From: JAHIKV01 sp963733145
GTDB taxonomy: Bacteria > Planctomycetota > Planctomycetia > Pirellulales > Thermoguttaceae
DNA: 64,000 bases
Direction of reading: 5' to 3'
Assembly (NCBI GenBank): GCA_963733145.1
Contig: CAVTCJ010000015.1
Coordinates: 186,001-250,000 of the forward strand
Below the pieces are notes generated by a model that was given only the letters and a program-made list of their open reading frames with translations, was not told the origin of the DNA and made no database searches. Below are positions 8,524 to 15,648 of the stretch, piece by piece. Position numbers and translations under genes: made by a program. Each line of letters opens with the position of its first letter. The stretch's first letter is position 1.

Positions 8524-9733
8524 ATGAACGCCTCCACTGCCGACATCTTCCCCGCGATCCACCCGAACGCCTGGCCGCTCGACCCGGCGGTGACGTTTCT
8601 CAATCACGGTTCCTTCGGCGCTTGTCCCCGAGTGGTGCTCGAGAGACAGACGGCGATACGCGAGGAGATGGAGCGCAACCCGGTCGAGTTTCTGGTGCGA
8701 AAAATGTCGCCGCTGTTGGACGAATCGCGGGCCGCCCTGGCCGGGCTGGTCGGCGCCGAGCCGGCCGATCTGGTCTTCGTCCACAACGCCACGGCGGGTG
8801 TGAACGCCGTGCTCCGCGCGCTCGATTTTCAACCCGGCGATGAAATTATCGTCACCGCCCACGACTACAACGCCTGCCGCAACGTCGTGCGATACGTCGC
8901 CGAGCGGACCGGGGCGCGAGTCGTGGCGGCCGACGTGCCGCTGCCGATCGATTCGCCGCGGCAGGTGCTCGACGCCGTGCTGGAGCGTGCCACCGCCCAC
9001 ACTCGGCTGGCCATGCTCGACCACATCACCAGTCCCACGGCGCTCGTCTTTCCGATCGAGGAATTGGTCGGCGAACTGAACGGCCGGGGGATCGACACGC
9101 TCATCGACGGCGCCCACGCGCCGGGCATGGTCCCGCTCGACCTGCGGCGGATCGGCGCGGCCTATTACACGGGCAACTGCCACAAATGGCTCTGCGCCGA
9201 AGGGGGCCGGTTTTCTCCACGTCCGCCGCGACCGCCAGCAGGGCATTCAGCCGCCGATCATCAGCCACGGCTGGAACCGCCCGCGAGCCGGCTATTCGCC
9301 GCTGCAAGACGGTTTTGACTGGCCGGGCACGTTCGATCCGAGCGCGTGGATTTGCGTCGCCGAGGCGATCCGTTTCGTCGATTCACTGCTGCCCGACGGT
9401 CTGCCGGCATTGATGCAACGCAACCACGACCTGGCGATGATTGGCCGTCGGATCCTCTGCGAACGGCTGCGGCTCGAGCCGATCGGGCCGGAGGAGATGC
9501 TCGGCTCGATGGCGGCGATGTGGCTGCCTGGGGACGAGGAATGTGACGCCGATCGGCCGCCGGCCGGCGACGAGCATCCGCTGCACAACGTGTTGTTGGA
9601 GCGGTTCGGCATCGAGGTTCCGGTCTATTTTTGGCCGGCCCCACCGCGGGCGATTTTGCGCATATCCGCCCAGGCCTACAACCACCCGGCCCAGTACGAG
9701 CGGTTGGCCGAGGCAATTAAAATCGAAAAATAG
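8524..9733 (+). CDS. Class V (isopenicillin-N-epimerase-like) aminotransferase, frameshifted
   Basis: A PLP-dependent fold type I enzyme. The first frame (from ATG 8524) has LNHGSFGACP, the Asp of LIDGAHAPGM that contacts the pyridine nitrogen, and the Schiff-base Lys in YYTGNCHKWLC. At about 9198 (GCGCCGAAGGGGG) the frame breaks; the other frame continues GAGFLHVRRD, PIISHGWN and a long C-terminal domain ending EAIKIEK at 9733. Adding two bases gives one ~400-residue protein, the usual size. The likely substrate is unknown; members include isopenicillin N epimerase, cysteine desulfurase-like and related enzymes. Confidence 0.8.
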
Positions 9734-9743
9734 AGTGCCGCTT

Positions 9744-9781
9744 GCGGCTTCGCACCGATCCGGCCGCTTGCGGTTTCGCAG
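9744..9781. repeat. Two copies of the family B motif
   Basis: GCCGCTTGCGGCTTCGC and GCCGCTTGCGGTTTCGC occur in direct repeat between the convergent aminotransferase and flavodiiron genes. Confidence 0.75.
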
Positions 9782-9787
9782 CCTCAA

Positions 9788-10973
9788 TTACGAGCAGACC
9801 ACCGCCCGCTCGGCCAACTGTTTCCCCAGCAGGCGGCATTCGTCAAGCACCTCGGGCGTGGGCCGCCAATGTGAGCGAAGCGGCTCGCGGATCACGTCCC
9901 ATTGCATTTCGCGGATGGCCTTGTCGATGTCTTCCGGTCCGCCGCGGCCCCAGCCATAGGAGCCGAAGGCGGCGGCGGCTTTGCCCAGCGGCCGCAGCCC
10001 GTCGAGGTAGCAGAGCATGGCGGCGATCTGGGGCATCATGCGGCGGTTGAGCGTGGGCGAGCCGACGGCCACGGCCGCCGCGTCGAGCACTTCGGTGGCG
10101 ATTCGCGTCAGGTTCGTCCGCCGGACGTGGATCAGCGCGGCGTCGACGCCGGGCTGGGCGGCCCCCTCGACAATCGCCCGAGCCATCGTCTCCGTGCTCT
10201 GCCACATGGTGTCGTAGATCACCAGCACCTTGGGCTTCGAGTGATGGCTGGCCCAATCGCGATAGGCAGCGACGATCTCCGCCGCGTGCCGCCGCCAGAT
10301 CAGGCCGTGGCTGGGGGCGATGGTGTCGATCTCGACGCCGGCCAGCTTGTCCAGGCATTGCAACACCGGCTTGGCGTAAGGCATGCCGATGTTCGCGTAG
10401 TAGGTCTTCGCCTCCTGCATCACGACGGCCAGGTCGGCCTCGTCGTCGAACCGCACGCCGCTGGCCAGGTGCTGGCCGAAGGCGTCCATCGAAAACAGCA
10501 GCTTCTCTTCCGGCACGTAGGTGAACATCGACTCGGGCCAATGCACCATCGGCGTGGTGACGAACCGCAGCGTCCGCCGACCGAGCGAAAGCGTCTCGCC
10601 GTCGGCCACTTCCTGAATTTTCCAACCGGAAGTGTCGAAATGGGCGGCCAGTTCGACGGCGCACTTTTTATCGCAAACCAGCGTGGCGTTGGGCATCGCC
10701 CGAAGCACCTCGGGCAACGCGCCGGCGTGGTCCGGCTCGGCGTGGTTGCAAACGACGTAGTCCACCCGCGACAGGTCGCTGCAGCGCCGCGACGTTTCGC
10801 AGCAGCTCGGCGGCGAAGGGGGCCTTCACCGCGTCGATGAGCGCGGTCTTCTCGTCGCGGACCAGATAGGCGTTGTAGCTCGAGCCGCGCTCGGTGTCGT
10901 AGCCGTGAAAGTCGCGGATGTTCCAGTCGATCGCGCCGACCCAGTCGATGTTTTCGCGGAGGGTAGTGTTCAT
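9788..10973 (-). CDS. A-type flavoprotein/flavodiiron protein (frameshifted)
   Basis: This family reduces O2 to water or NO to N2O at a non-haem di-iron site next to FMN. All iron ligands can be placed: HAEPDH (H, E, D, H), the His in TPMVHWPES, Asp in FSMDAFGQH and His in IAPSHGLIW. A flavodoxin domain follows from VLVIYDTMWQSTETMARAI, including SPTLNRRMMP and FGSYGWG. The first ~65 residues (ATG 10973, MNTTLRENIDWVGAIDWN) are in another frame; the shift lies near 10780, where CTGCAGCGACC gains one base. No rubredoxin domain is attached. Its start overlaps the upstream DUF2442 stop (ATGA), so the pair is translationally coupled. Confidence 0.85.
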
Positions 10974-11260
10974 GGTGTTTGGAGTGTAGCCGAAGGTGAT
11001 TCCATCTGAGGGATACGTTCGCCGGTGACCAACGAGTATAGCACGTCGGGATCGAGATCAGCGTCGTTGGGCCAGCAAATAGTGCCGATTTCAGGATTTA
11101 CTTGAACCTGTAGGAAGTAATCGCGTTTTGCGAGCGGAGCAAATACGCCCTCAAATCGGATCATTTTCGCAATGTCCACTTCACCTTTTGCGCCGTCCTC
11201 GAACCGCAAGAACAGCCGATAACCTCCAAGGGGGTGGACTTCGACAATGTCCTTCAACAT
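10970..11260 (-). CDS. DUF2442 domain protein
   Basis: A small protein of 96 residues. I chose ATG 11260 (MLKDIVEVHPLGG) because the upstream permease stops at 11265, four bases before; the longer ATG at 11281 would overlap it. The features HPLGGYRLFLRFEDGAKGEVD and NPEIGTICWPNDADLDPDVLY match DUF2442, a fold often found next to DUF4160 in toxin-antitoxin-like pairs. Here it has no such partner. It sits inside an operon and overlaps the flavodiiron start by four bases. Confidence 0.75.
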   Translation of the reverse strand: MLKDIVEVHPLGGYRLFLRFEDGAKGEVDIAKMIRFEGVFAPLAKRDYFLQVQVNPEIGTICWPNDADLDPDVLYSLVTGERIPQMESPSATLQTP

Positions 11261-11264
11261 AGCA

Positions 11265-12368
11265 CTATTCTCTCTCCTCACTCTCCCACTCGTCCTCGGG
11301 CGGTTTTGCCAGGAAGGAAAACGCCAGGATCGCCAACAACAGGATTGCCCAGGCCGAGGAGAGCCAAACGCTCGTCGGCGTGTGATGGACCTCGACGGCC
11401 GTCGGCACGGCGGCCTTTAGTGTGGCGAAAAGCCAGTCCAGCGTCAAGCCGCCCAGGACGGCGCTGGCGGCGATGGTCAGCAGGTAGAGGAACATGGCCC
11501 GGCCGCCGAGGAACTTCCACATCGTGGCGATGGTGGCGGCGTTGGTGGCCGGGCCGGCGATGAGGAAGGCCAGGGCCGCCCCCGGCGACGCGCCCAAGTG
11601 CATCAGCCCCAGGGCGATCGGCACCGAGGCGGTCGCGCAGACGTAGACCGGCACGCCGACGGCCATTGCCAGCACGATCCCCACGATTCCGCCGCCCAGA
11701 TATTGCCGCCACTCGTTGGCCGGGGCCAGCGCGGCGATCGCGCCGGCCACGACCACGCCCACCAGCAGCGGCAGAGCGACGTCGCGCGGCAGCGTTACCA
11801 GTCCGTGCTTCAAGGCGCGGACAAAGGTGTTCGGCGACGGCGATCCATGTTCCGCGCAGCAACAGTCGTGGCACTCGGGCCGATCCGGGGGGACTGTCCC
11901 GATTTTCGTGTCAACGAAAATGGGACTGTCCCCTTTGTCCGGGTCGAGGTTCCGCCGCGCGAAGAGGATCACCAGCAATCCGCCCAGCAGTCCGGCGGCC
12001 AGCGCGGCCAGCGGCCGGAACACGGCGAACACCGATCCGAGCAGCGCGTAGGTGACGGCGATGCTGTCCACGCCGGTCTGGGGCGTGGAGATCAGGAACG
12101 AGGTGGTGGCGGCCCGGCTGGCCCCGTGCCGGCGCAACGCGGCCGAAACCGGAATCACTCCGCAGGAACACAAGGGCAGGGGGATGCCCAGCAGGGCCGC
12201 TTTCAGCACGGACAAAAAGCCGCGGCCGCCGAGATGCCGCTCGACGAACTGCGGCGAAATGCAGACCGAGAGCACGCCCGCCACCAGAAATCCAAACAGC
12301 AAGTACGGCGCCATCTGGCCCAGGAGCGACCAGCTTTCGACGGCGATCTTTAAGATCATTTCAACCAT
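11265..12368 (-). CDS. SO_0444/YraQ-type permease (predicted metal efflux)
   Basis: An integral membrane permease of the DUF318 group, which includes predicted Cu/Zn and organoarsenical exporters. Two halves of about four helices each are visible. The first half has the signature GIPLPLCSCGVIPVSAALRR with a Cys pair, then STPQTGVDS; the second has GVPVYVCATASVPIA and AGPATNAATIATMWKFLGG. The loop between them (about residues 148-175) carries a Cys/His cluster PECHDCCCAEH that may bind metal. Just before it lies an in-frame 18-residue insert from a dispersed repeat. It is first in a three-gene operon with DUF2442 and the flavodiiron gene. Confidence 0.8.
   Translation of the reverse strand: MVEMILKIAVESWSLLGQMAPYLLFGFLVAGVLSVCISPQFVERHLGGRGFLSVLKAALLGIPLPLCSCGVIPVSAALRRHGASRAATTSFLISTPQTGVDSIAVTYALLGSVFAVFRPLAALAAGLLGGLLVILFARRNLDPDKGDSPIFVDTKIGTVPPDRPECHDCCCAEHGSPSPNTFVRALKHGLVTLPRDVALPLLVGVVVAGAIAALAPANEWRQYLGGGIVGIVLAMAVGVPVYVCATASVPIALGLMHLGASPGAALAFLIAGPATNAATIATMWKFLGGRAMFLYLLTIAASAVLGGLTLDWLFATLKAAVPTAVEVHHTPTSVWLSSAWAILLLAILAFSFLAKPPEDEWESEERE
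11888..11936. repeat. Family D palindrome inserted in frame in the permease gene
   Basis: GGGGGACTGTCCC and GGGACTGTCCCC border ATTTTCGTG/CAACGAAAAT, forming an imperfect hairpin. In the permease frame it encodes about 17 residues (KGDSPIFVDTKIGTVPP) in a cytoplasmic loop. Similar palindromes lie at 41784-41824 and 56395-56475. Confidence 0.8.
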
Positions 12369-12425
12369 GAGGCCCCAACTCGCTCCGAACGTTTACCGAA
12401 GAATTGCTCTTTCTCCGGCCGGAGA

Positions 12426-12605
12426 TTAGTCGATCCCGAGTTGGTGTCGGATCATACGGCAAAGACTATCCCGAATCTCGGAATGTCTCGGCACCGGAGC
12501 TTTTCTGCCTGTCCGCGGATTGAGGTAGATATCGTGCCGGCCTCCGTGGCGATGCAGAACGCACCCGGCCGATTCCAGTTCGCGGACGAAATCACGGCGT
12601 TTCAC
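12426..12605 (-). CDS. hicA: HicA-type mRNA interferase toxin
   Basis: A 59-residue protein starting at GTG 12605, overlapping the upstream HicB-like stop by four bases (GTGA). It reads M-K-RRDFVRELESAGCVLHR-HGG-RHDIYLNP and ends in PVPRHSEIRDSLCRMIRHQLGID. The catalytic His (HRHGG region), the GRH-x-hydrophobic-Y strand and the PRH-x-EI motif are those of the HicA double-stranded-RNA-binding fold. The toxin cleaves mRNA in the cytoplasm. Antitoxin-first order is found in part of the family. Confidence 0.8.
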   Translation of the reverse strand: MKRRDFVRELESAGCVLHRHGGRHDIYLNPRTGRKAPVPRHSEIRDSLCRMIRHQLGID

Positions 12606-12808
12606 ACCAAGACCTCGATTTCCTTGGTGTGCAGATCGGAGGTAGGCGGAGGCTCTTCATCCTCAACCATCATCCGATAGGCGTCGCGGATGTTCTCCTC
12701 GAGTTCGGCCAGGGATTCACCCTGGCTGAATACGCCGGGAACACCTTTCAATCGGCCTACGTACCAGCCGTTGTCGATCCAGTACTCCAACATCAGAGAT
12801 TGTTTCAT
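12602..12808 (-). CDS. hicB: HicB-like antitoxin
   Basis: 68 residues with the partial RNase-H-like HicB fold: YWIDNGWYVGRLKGVPGVFSQGESLAELEENIRDAYRMMVED. The G-x-x-x-x-G-E-S-L-x-E-L-x-x-N-I/L motif is diagnostic. It lacks the C-terminal ribbon-helix-helix domain of longer HicB proteins, so it may neutralise HicA without binding DNA. It overlaps hicA by four bases. Confidence 0.8.
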   Translation of the reverse strand: MKQSLMLEYWIDNGWYVGRLKGVPGVFSQGESLAELEENIRDAYRMMVEDEEPPPTSDLHTKEIEVLV

Positions 12809-12916
12809 AACGCAATTCTACCCCACGACGGTGCAAACGGCAATTATGATTCTCAACGGGCGTATTGCACCAGCCGTTGGACAATCATCGGCAAGCGTCG
12901 ATTTTGGGACACCAAT

Positions 12917-13507
12917 TTACGAATGTTTGGCCAAATATGACGCCACGCCTTCGGCGGTGGGCTTCATCGCCTCCTCGCCCTCGTGCCAGTTGGCCGGGCA
13001 GACGTCGCCGTGCTCCTCGTGGAAGCGCAGCGCGTCGAGCACCCGCAACGCCTCCATGACGCTGCGGCCGAGCGGCAGGTCGTTGATCAGCGCGTGGCGG
13101 ACGACTCCCTGCTTGTCGATCAGGAACAGCCCGCGCAAGGCCACGCCCGGCGGATCGAGATACACGCCGAAGTCCTTCGAGATCTGCTTGGAGAGGTCGG
13201 AGATCAAGGGGTAGCGGATCGGCCCGATGCCGCCCTGTTTGTGCGGCGTGTTGCGCCAGGCGAGGTGGGTGAAATGCGAATCGACAGAGCAGCCCAGGAC
13301 TTGAGCGCCCTTCTTCTCGAACTTCTCCAGCGCCGCGTCGAAAGCGATGATCTCCGACGGACAGACGAAGGTGAAATCGAGGGGATAGAAAAACAACACC
13401 ACGTACTTGCCCCGATACGACGAGAGTTTCAACTCGCCGAACGAGCCGTCGGCCATGACCGCCTGGGCGGTGAAATCAGGGGCCTCTTTGGTAACTAGAG
13501 TACACAT
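12917..13507 (-). CDS. Typical 2-Cys peroxiredoxin (AhpC/Prx1 type)
   Basis: A 196-residue thiol peroxidase that reduces H2O2 and organic peroxides in the cytoplasm. The peroxidatic Cys is in DFTFVCPSEIIAF (about residue 50) with the conserved P-x-x-x-T/S-x-x-C arrangement, the catalytic Arg lies in GVALRGLFLID, and the resolving Cys in HGDVCPANWHEGEEAMKP (about residue 168). The long C-terminal tail with YLAKHS matches robust or sensitive Prx1-type enzymes. It lies downstream of ferritin and Fur on the same strand, so an iron/oxidative stress cluster is plausible. Confidence 0.92.
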   Translation of the reverse strand: MCTLVTKEAPDFTAQAVMADGSFGELKLSSYRGKYVVLFFYPLDFTFVCPSEIIAFDAALEKFEKKGAQVLGCSVDSHFTHLAWRNTPHKQGGIGPIRYPLISDLSKQISKDFGVYLDPPGVALRGLFLIDKQGVVRHALINDLPLGRSVMEALRVLDALRFHEEHGDVCPANWHEGEEAMKPTAEGVASYLAKHS

Positions 13508-13538
13508 TGGTTTAGCCTTTCAGTTCGCTATGGTTTTG

Positions 13539-13635
13539 CCCCGGCGTCCACACCGGGGCGATGTAATAGTTGAACCCCGGCGTCCACGCCGGGGAAAATT
13601 ATCGCTGGTTGTCCTGCCCGGCGCGGACGCCGGGG
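13539..13635. repeat. Three CCCCGGCGTCCACGCCGGGG-type palindromes (family E)
   Basis: Copies at 13539-13558, 13575-13594 and 13617-13635 sit between the peroxiredoxin and ferritin genes; a fourth lies at 15465-15483 before rnpA. Each is a GC-rich hairpin of about 20 bases. Confidence 0.8.
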
Positions 13636-13666
13636 CTAAACGGAGAGCTTGTACTGCAACGACCGC

Positions 13667-14161
13667 CTAGCCGGCCGCGCGCTTGCCGAGGTCCTGGTCG
13701 ATCATGTACTGCCCGACGCCGCTGTCGCCGACCAGTTTGAGTTGGGCGACGATCAGTTGGGCGGCCGATTCCTCCTCGACCTGCTCGCGGGCGAACCATT
13801 CGAGGAAGTCGTGGCCCGCGCTGTCCCGCTCGGCGGCGGCAAGGTTGAACAAGTCGTTTATCATCTGGGTGATCTTCTTTTCGTGCTCGTAGGCGTCTTC
13901 AAACGCTTCGAGCGTCGATTTCCACTTCGTCTTGGGGGCTTCGATCTCGGTCAGCGCCACCACGCCGCCGCGGTCGTTGATAAAGTCGAAAATCCGCATG
14001 GCATGGGCGGTCTCCTCGTTCGTCTGGATTCGCATCCAATGGGCCATGCCCTTGAAGTCCTCCGACTCGAACCACGCAGACATCGAAAGGTAGAGATACG
14101 ACGAGAACAACTCGGCGTTGATCTGTCGATTAAGGGCTTCTTGAAATTTGGGACTCAACAT
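13667..14161 (-). CDS. ftnA: Bacterial non-haem ferritin (FtnA type)
   Basis: A four-helix ferritin of 164 residues that stores and oxidises iron. Start ATG 14161 (MLSPKFQEALNRQINAE) is chosen because AAAGGAG lies 8 bases upstream; the GTG at 14170 would overlap that site. Di-iron ligands are visible: E17 region in INAELFSSYLYLSM, EETAH in helix B, E in AFEDAYEHEKKIT and EE in REQVEEESA. No haem-binding Met of bacterioferritin is seen. It overlaps the end of the upstream fur-like gene by seven bases, so the two are co-expressed. Confidence 0.92.
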   Translation of the reverse strand: MLSPKFQEALNRQINAELFSSYLYLSMSAWFESEDFKGMAHWMRIQTNEETAHAMRIFDFINDRGGVVALTEIEAPKTKWKSTLEAFEDAYEHEKKITQMINDLFNLAAAERDSAGHDFLEWFAREQVEEESAAQLIVAQLKLVGDSGVGQYMIDQDLGKRAAG

Positions 14162-14583
14162 GATTCGCACTCCTTTTCATTATTGTGGGTACAGTGTTTA
14201 CAATGCGGGCAAAGCCCGAAGTATTGAATTGTGCATCCGAGCACTTGATAACCGTCCAAATCATCCGCTACACCCCCCAAAGGGTCAAAAGGCGGGGCGT
14301 CAAAATCGTCTACCCGGCCGCACTGCACGCAACGGATGTGGCCGTGCGGCTCGGTTGTGGCGTCGAAGCGGGCCTGCTCGCCGCCAAGCTCCAATTTCCG
14401 AATCGAACCCAGCCGCGCGAGCAGTTCCAAGTTGCGATAGACGGTCCCCAGGCTGACCTTCGGCAGCCGCCGGCGAACCAACGCGAATACGTCGATAGCG
14501 GTGGGGTGCGATGTAACCTTCTGGAGTTCATCCAGAATCACCTTCCGCTGGGGAGTATTGCGATGGGGGTGCTCTGTATTCAT
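14155..14583 (-). CDS. Fur/PerR-family metalloregulator
   Basis: A 142-residue winged-helix regulator. The DNA-binding domain has TPQRKVILDELQKV and the recognition helix VSLGTVYRNLELLARLG. The regulatory metal site includes HGHIRCVQCGRVDDF, and the structural Zn pair is CVQC with CPHCKHC near the end. The N-terminus HPHRNTPQR resembles PerR or Fur; the sequence alone does not decide between iron and peroxide sensing. Gene order fur-ferritin-peroxiredoxin on one strand suggests control of iron storage and peroxide defence. A Fur-box-like site lies about 20 bases before its start. Confidence 0.88.
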   Translation of the reverse strand: MNTEHPHRNTPQRKVILDELQKVTSHPTAIDVFALVRRRLPKVSLGTVYRNLELLARLGSIRKLELGGEQARFDATTEPHGHIRCVQCGRVDDFDAPPFDPLGGVADDLDGYQVLGCTIQYFGLCPHCKHCTHNNEKECESC

Positions 14584-14603
14584 CGTCCGTTTCCTATCGC
14601 TAC

Positions 14604-14618
14604 TGAGAATGATTACCG
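14604..14618 (-). promoter_or_regulatory. Candidate Fur/PerR box
   Basis: TGAGAATGATTACCG fits the 7-1-7 pattern TGATAAT-n-ATTATCA with 6/7 and 5/7 matches. It is 21-35 bases upstream of the fur-like ATG (14583), where autoregulation would act. Inference from position and pattern only. Confidence 0.4.
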
Positions 14619-14799
14619 TCTAGTTAATGAAGTCAAGTGGATTTCAAAATTCCTTGAAAAACAGGCGTTTTCCGGGCTGTGGACAAGGCAATGGACAGTC
14701 AAAACACCCTCAGCGGCGCTCTCTGGCGGCGATAGGCTTACCGATAAAGACATCCAACCCGCTCCGCCAGCCGCTTGCGGCTGCGCAAGTTGCGTCTAT

Positions 14800-14832
14800 G
14801 GTGGGACCGTGCTGAAGCTTGTCCCACCCTAC
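14800..14832. repeat. Single arm of family A repeat, next to a family B motif
   Basis: A 33-bp segment close to one arm of the 393-476 palindrome, here alone. About 30 bases before it is GCCGCTTGCGGCTGCGC (family B). The 270-base gap between yidD and fur holds no other feature I can support. Confidence 0.75.
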
Positions 14833-14854
14833 AGATGCGTTCCCCCGGCGAAAG

Positions 14855-15082
14855 CTACGGCGGGTCGAAACCGCCGGAGTTCCAGGGGTTGCAGCGGCAG
14901 ATTCGCCAGATACCCCGGCATGTGCCCCGGATCGCCCCATACTTCCGCACCGACTCGATGAAGTAGACGCTGCACGTCGGCTGGAAGCGGCATCGTGGCC
15001 CCAGCAGGGGGCTGATCGTCCATTGATACGCCCGGACCAGGCCGATCAGTGTCCAGGCGGGAATTTTGAGCAACCACCGCAT
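14855..15082 (-). CDS. yidD: Membrane protein insertion efficiency factor YidD
   Basis: 75 residues, the normal size. It has the hallmark LIGLVRAYQWTISPLLGPRCRFQPTCS-Y segment with the Cys-rich CxxxPTCS motif and an amphipathic N-terminal helix. YidD assists YidC at the inner membrane. It lies six bases after rnpA, the classical order. yidC is not seen downstream; the next genes are unrelated. Confidence 0.92.
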   Translation of the reverse strand: MRWLLKIPAWTLIGLVRAYQWTISPLLGPRCRFQPTCSVYFIESVRKYGAIRGTCRGIWRICRCNPWNSGGFDPP

Positions 15083-15088
15083 AATGAG

Positions 15089-15439
15089 TTAAACGAGTCT
15101 ATTTGCCGCCTGTCCCGCCAGACGAACGAGCGCCTTGCACAACTCTTCCAGCGGCGGCGGGGCCGGGGTGCGGGGAATCACCACCAGATCGACGCCCGGG
15201 GGCAATTGCGGCCGCGACAGACGAAATGCCTCGCGCAACAGCCGCTTCCAGCGATTGCGGACCACCGCTCCGCCCAGCCGGCGCGAGGCCGAGATGCCCA
15301 GCCGGGGATGCGGCAGACCGTTTGGGTGCCCAAAGACGATGATCCACCGGTCCGAGGCCCGGCAACGGCGGCGGTACGCCCGCTGAAAGTCGGCCGCGCT
15401 GCGGAGGCGGTATTGGGATAGGAATCGCCGGGAGATCAT
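15089..15439 (-). CDS. rnpA: Ribonuclease P protein component
   Basis: RnpA binds the RNase P RNA that matures tRNA 5' ends. Start ATG 15439 (MISRRFLSQYRLRSAADFQRAY) gives 116 residues; the open frame continues upstream but without similarity. Family features are the KRxS-like N-terminus, an F-x-x-x-Y region, RLGISASRRLGGAVVRNRWKRLLREAFR (the RNR motif) and the LVVIPR strand. rpmH, usually just upstream, is not present in the 200 bases before it; that stretch holds a family E palindrome. Confidence 0.92.
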   Translation of the reverse strand: MISRRFLSQYRLRSAADFQRAYRRRCRASDRWIIVFGHPNGLPHPRLGISASRRLGGAVVRNRWKRLLREAFRLSRPQLPPGVDLVVIPRTPAPPPLEELCKALVRLAGQAANRLV

Positions 15440-15648
15440 CGTTTGGGAGTTTCCAGTCTTTTTGCCCCGGCGTCCACGCCGGGAAGAATCGCACAACGCC
15501 GCCCCTTTCGATGCTAAAGGACTTTCTGGGGAATGGCAATCGCGGCGGTCGGAATTTCCGGCGGCAGAAGGGACCTTTGTCCATTTTTTCGGCCCGATCT
15601 CCCGGCAAGCTACTGGTTTCCGACCACCGCCGTCGTTATGCTGGAGCC

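Noticed and set aside
15440..15648. Possible rpmH upstream of rnpA
   Set aside because: No Lys/Arg-rich L34 frame found on the minus strand.
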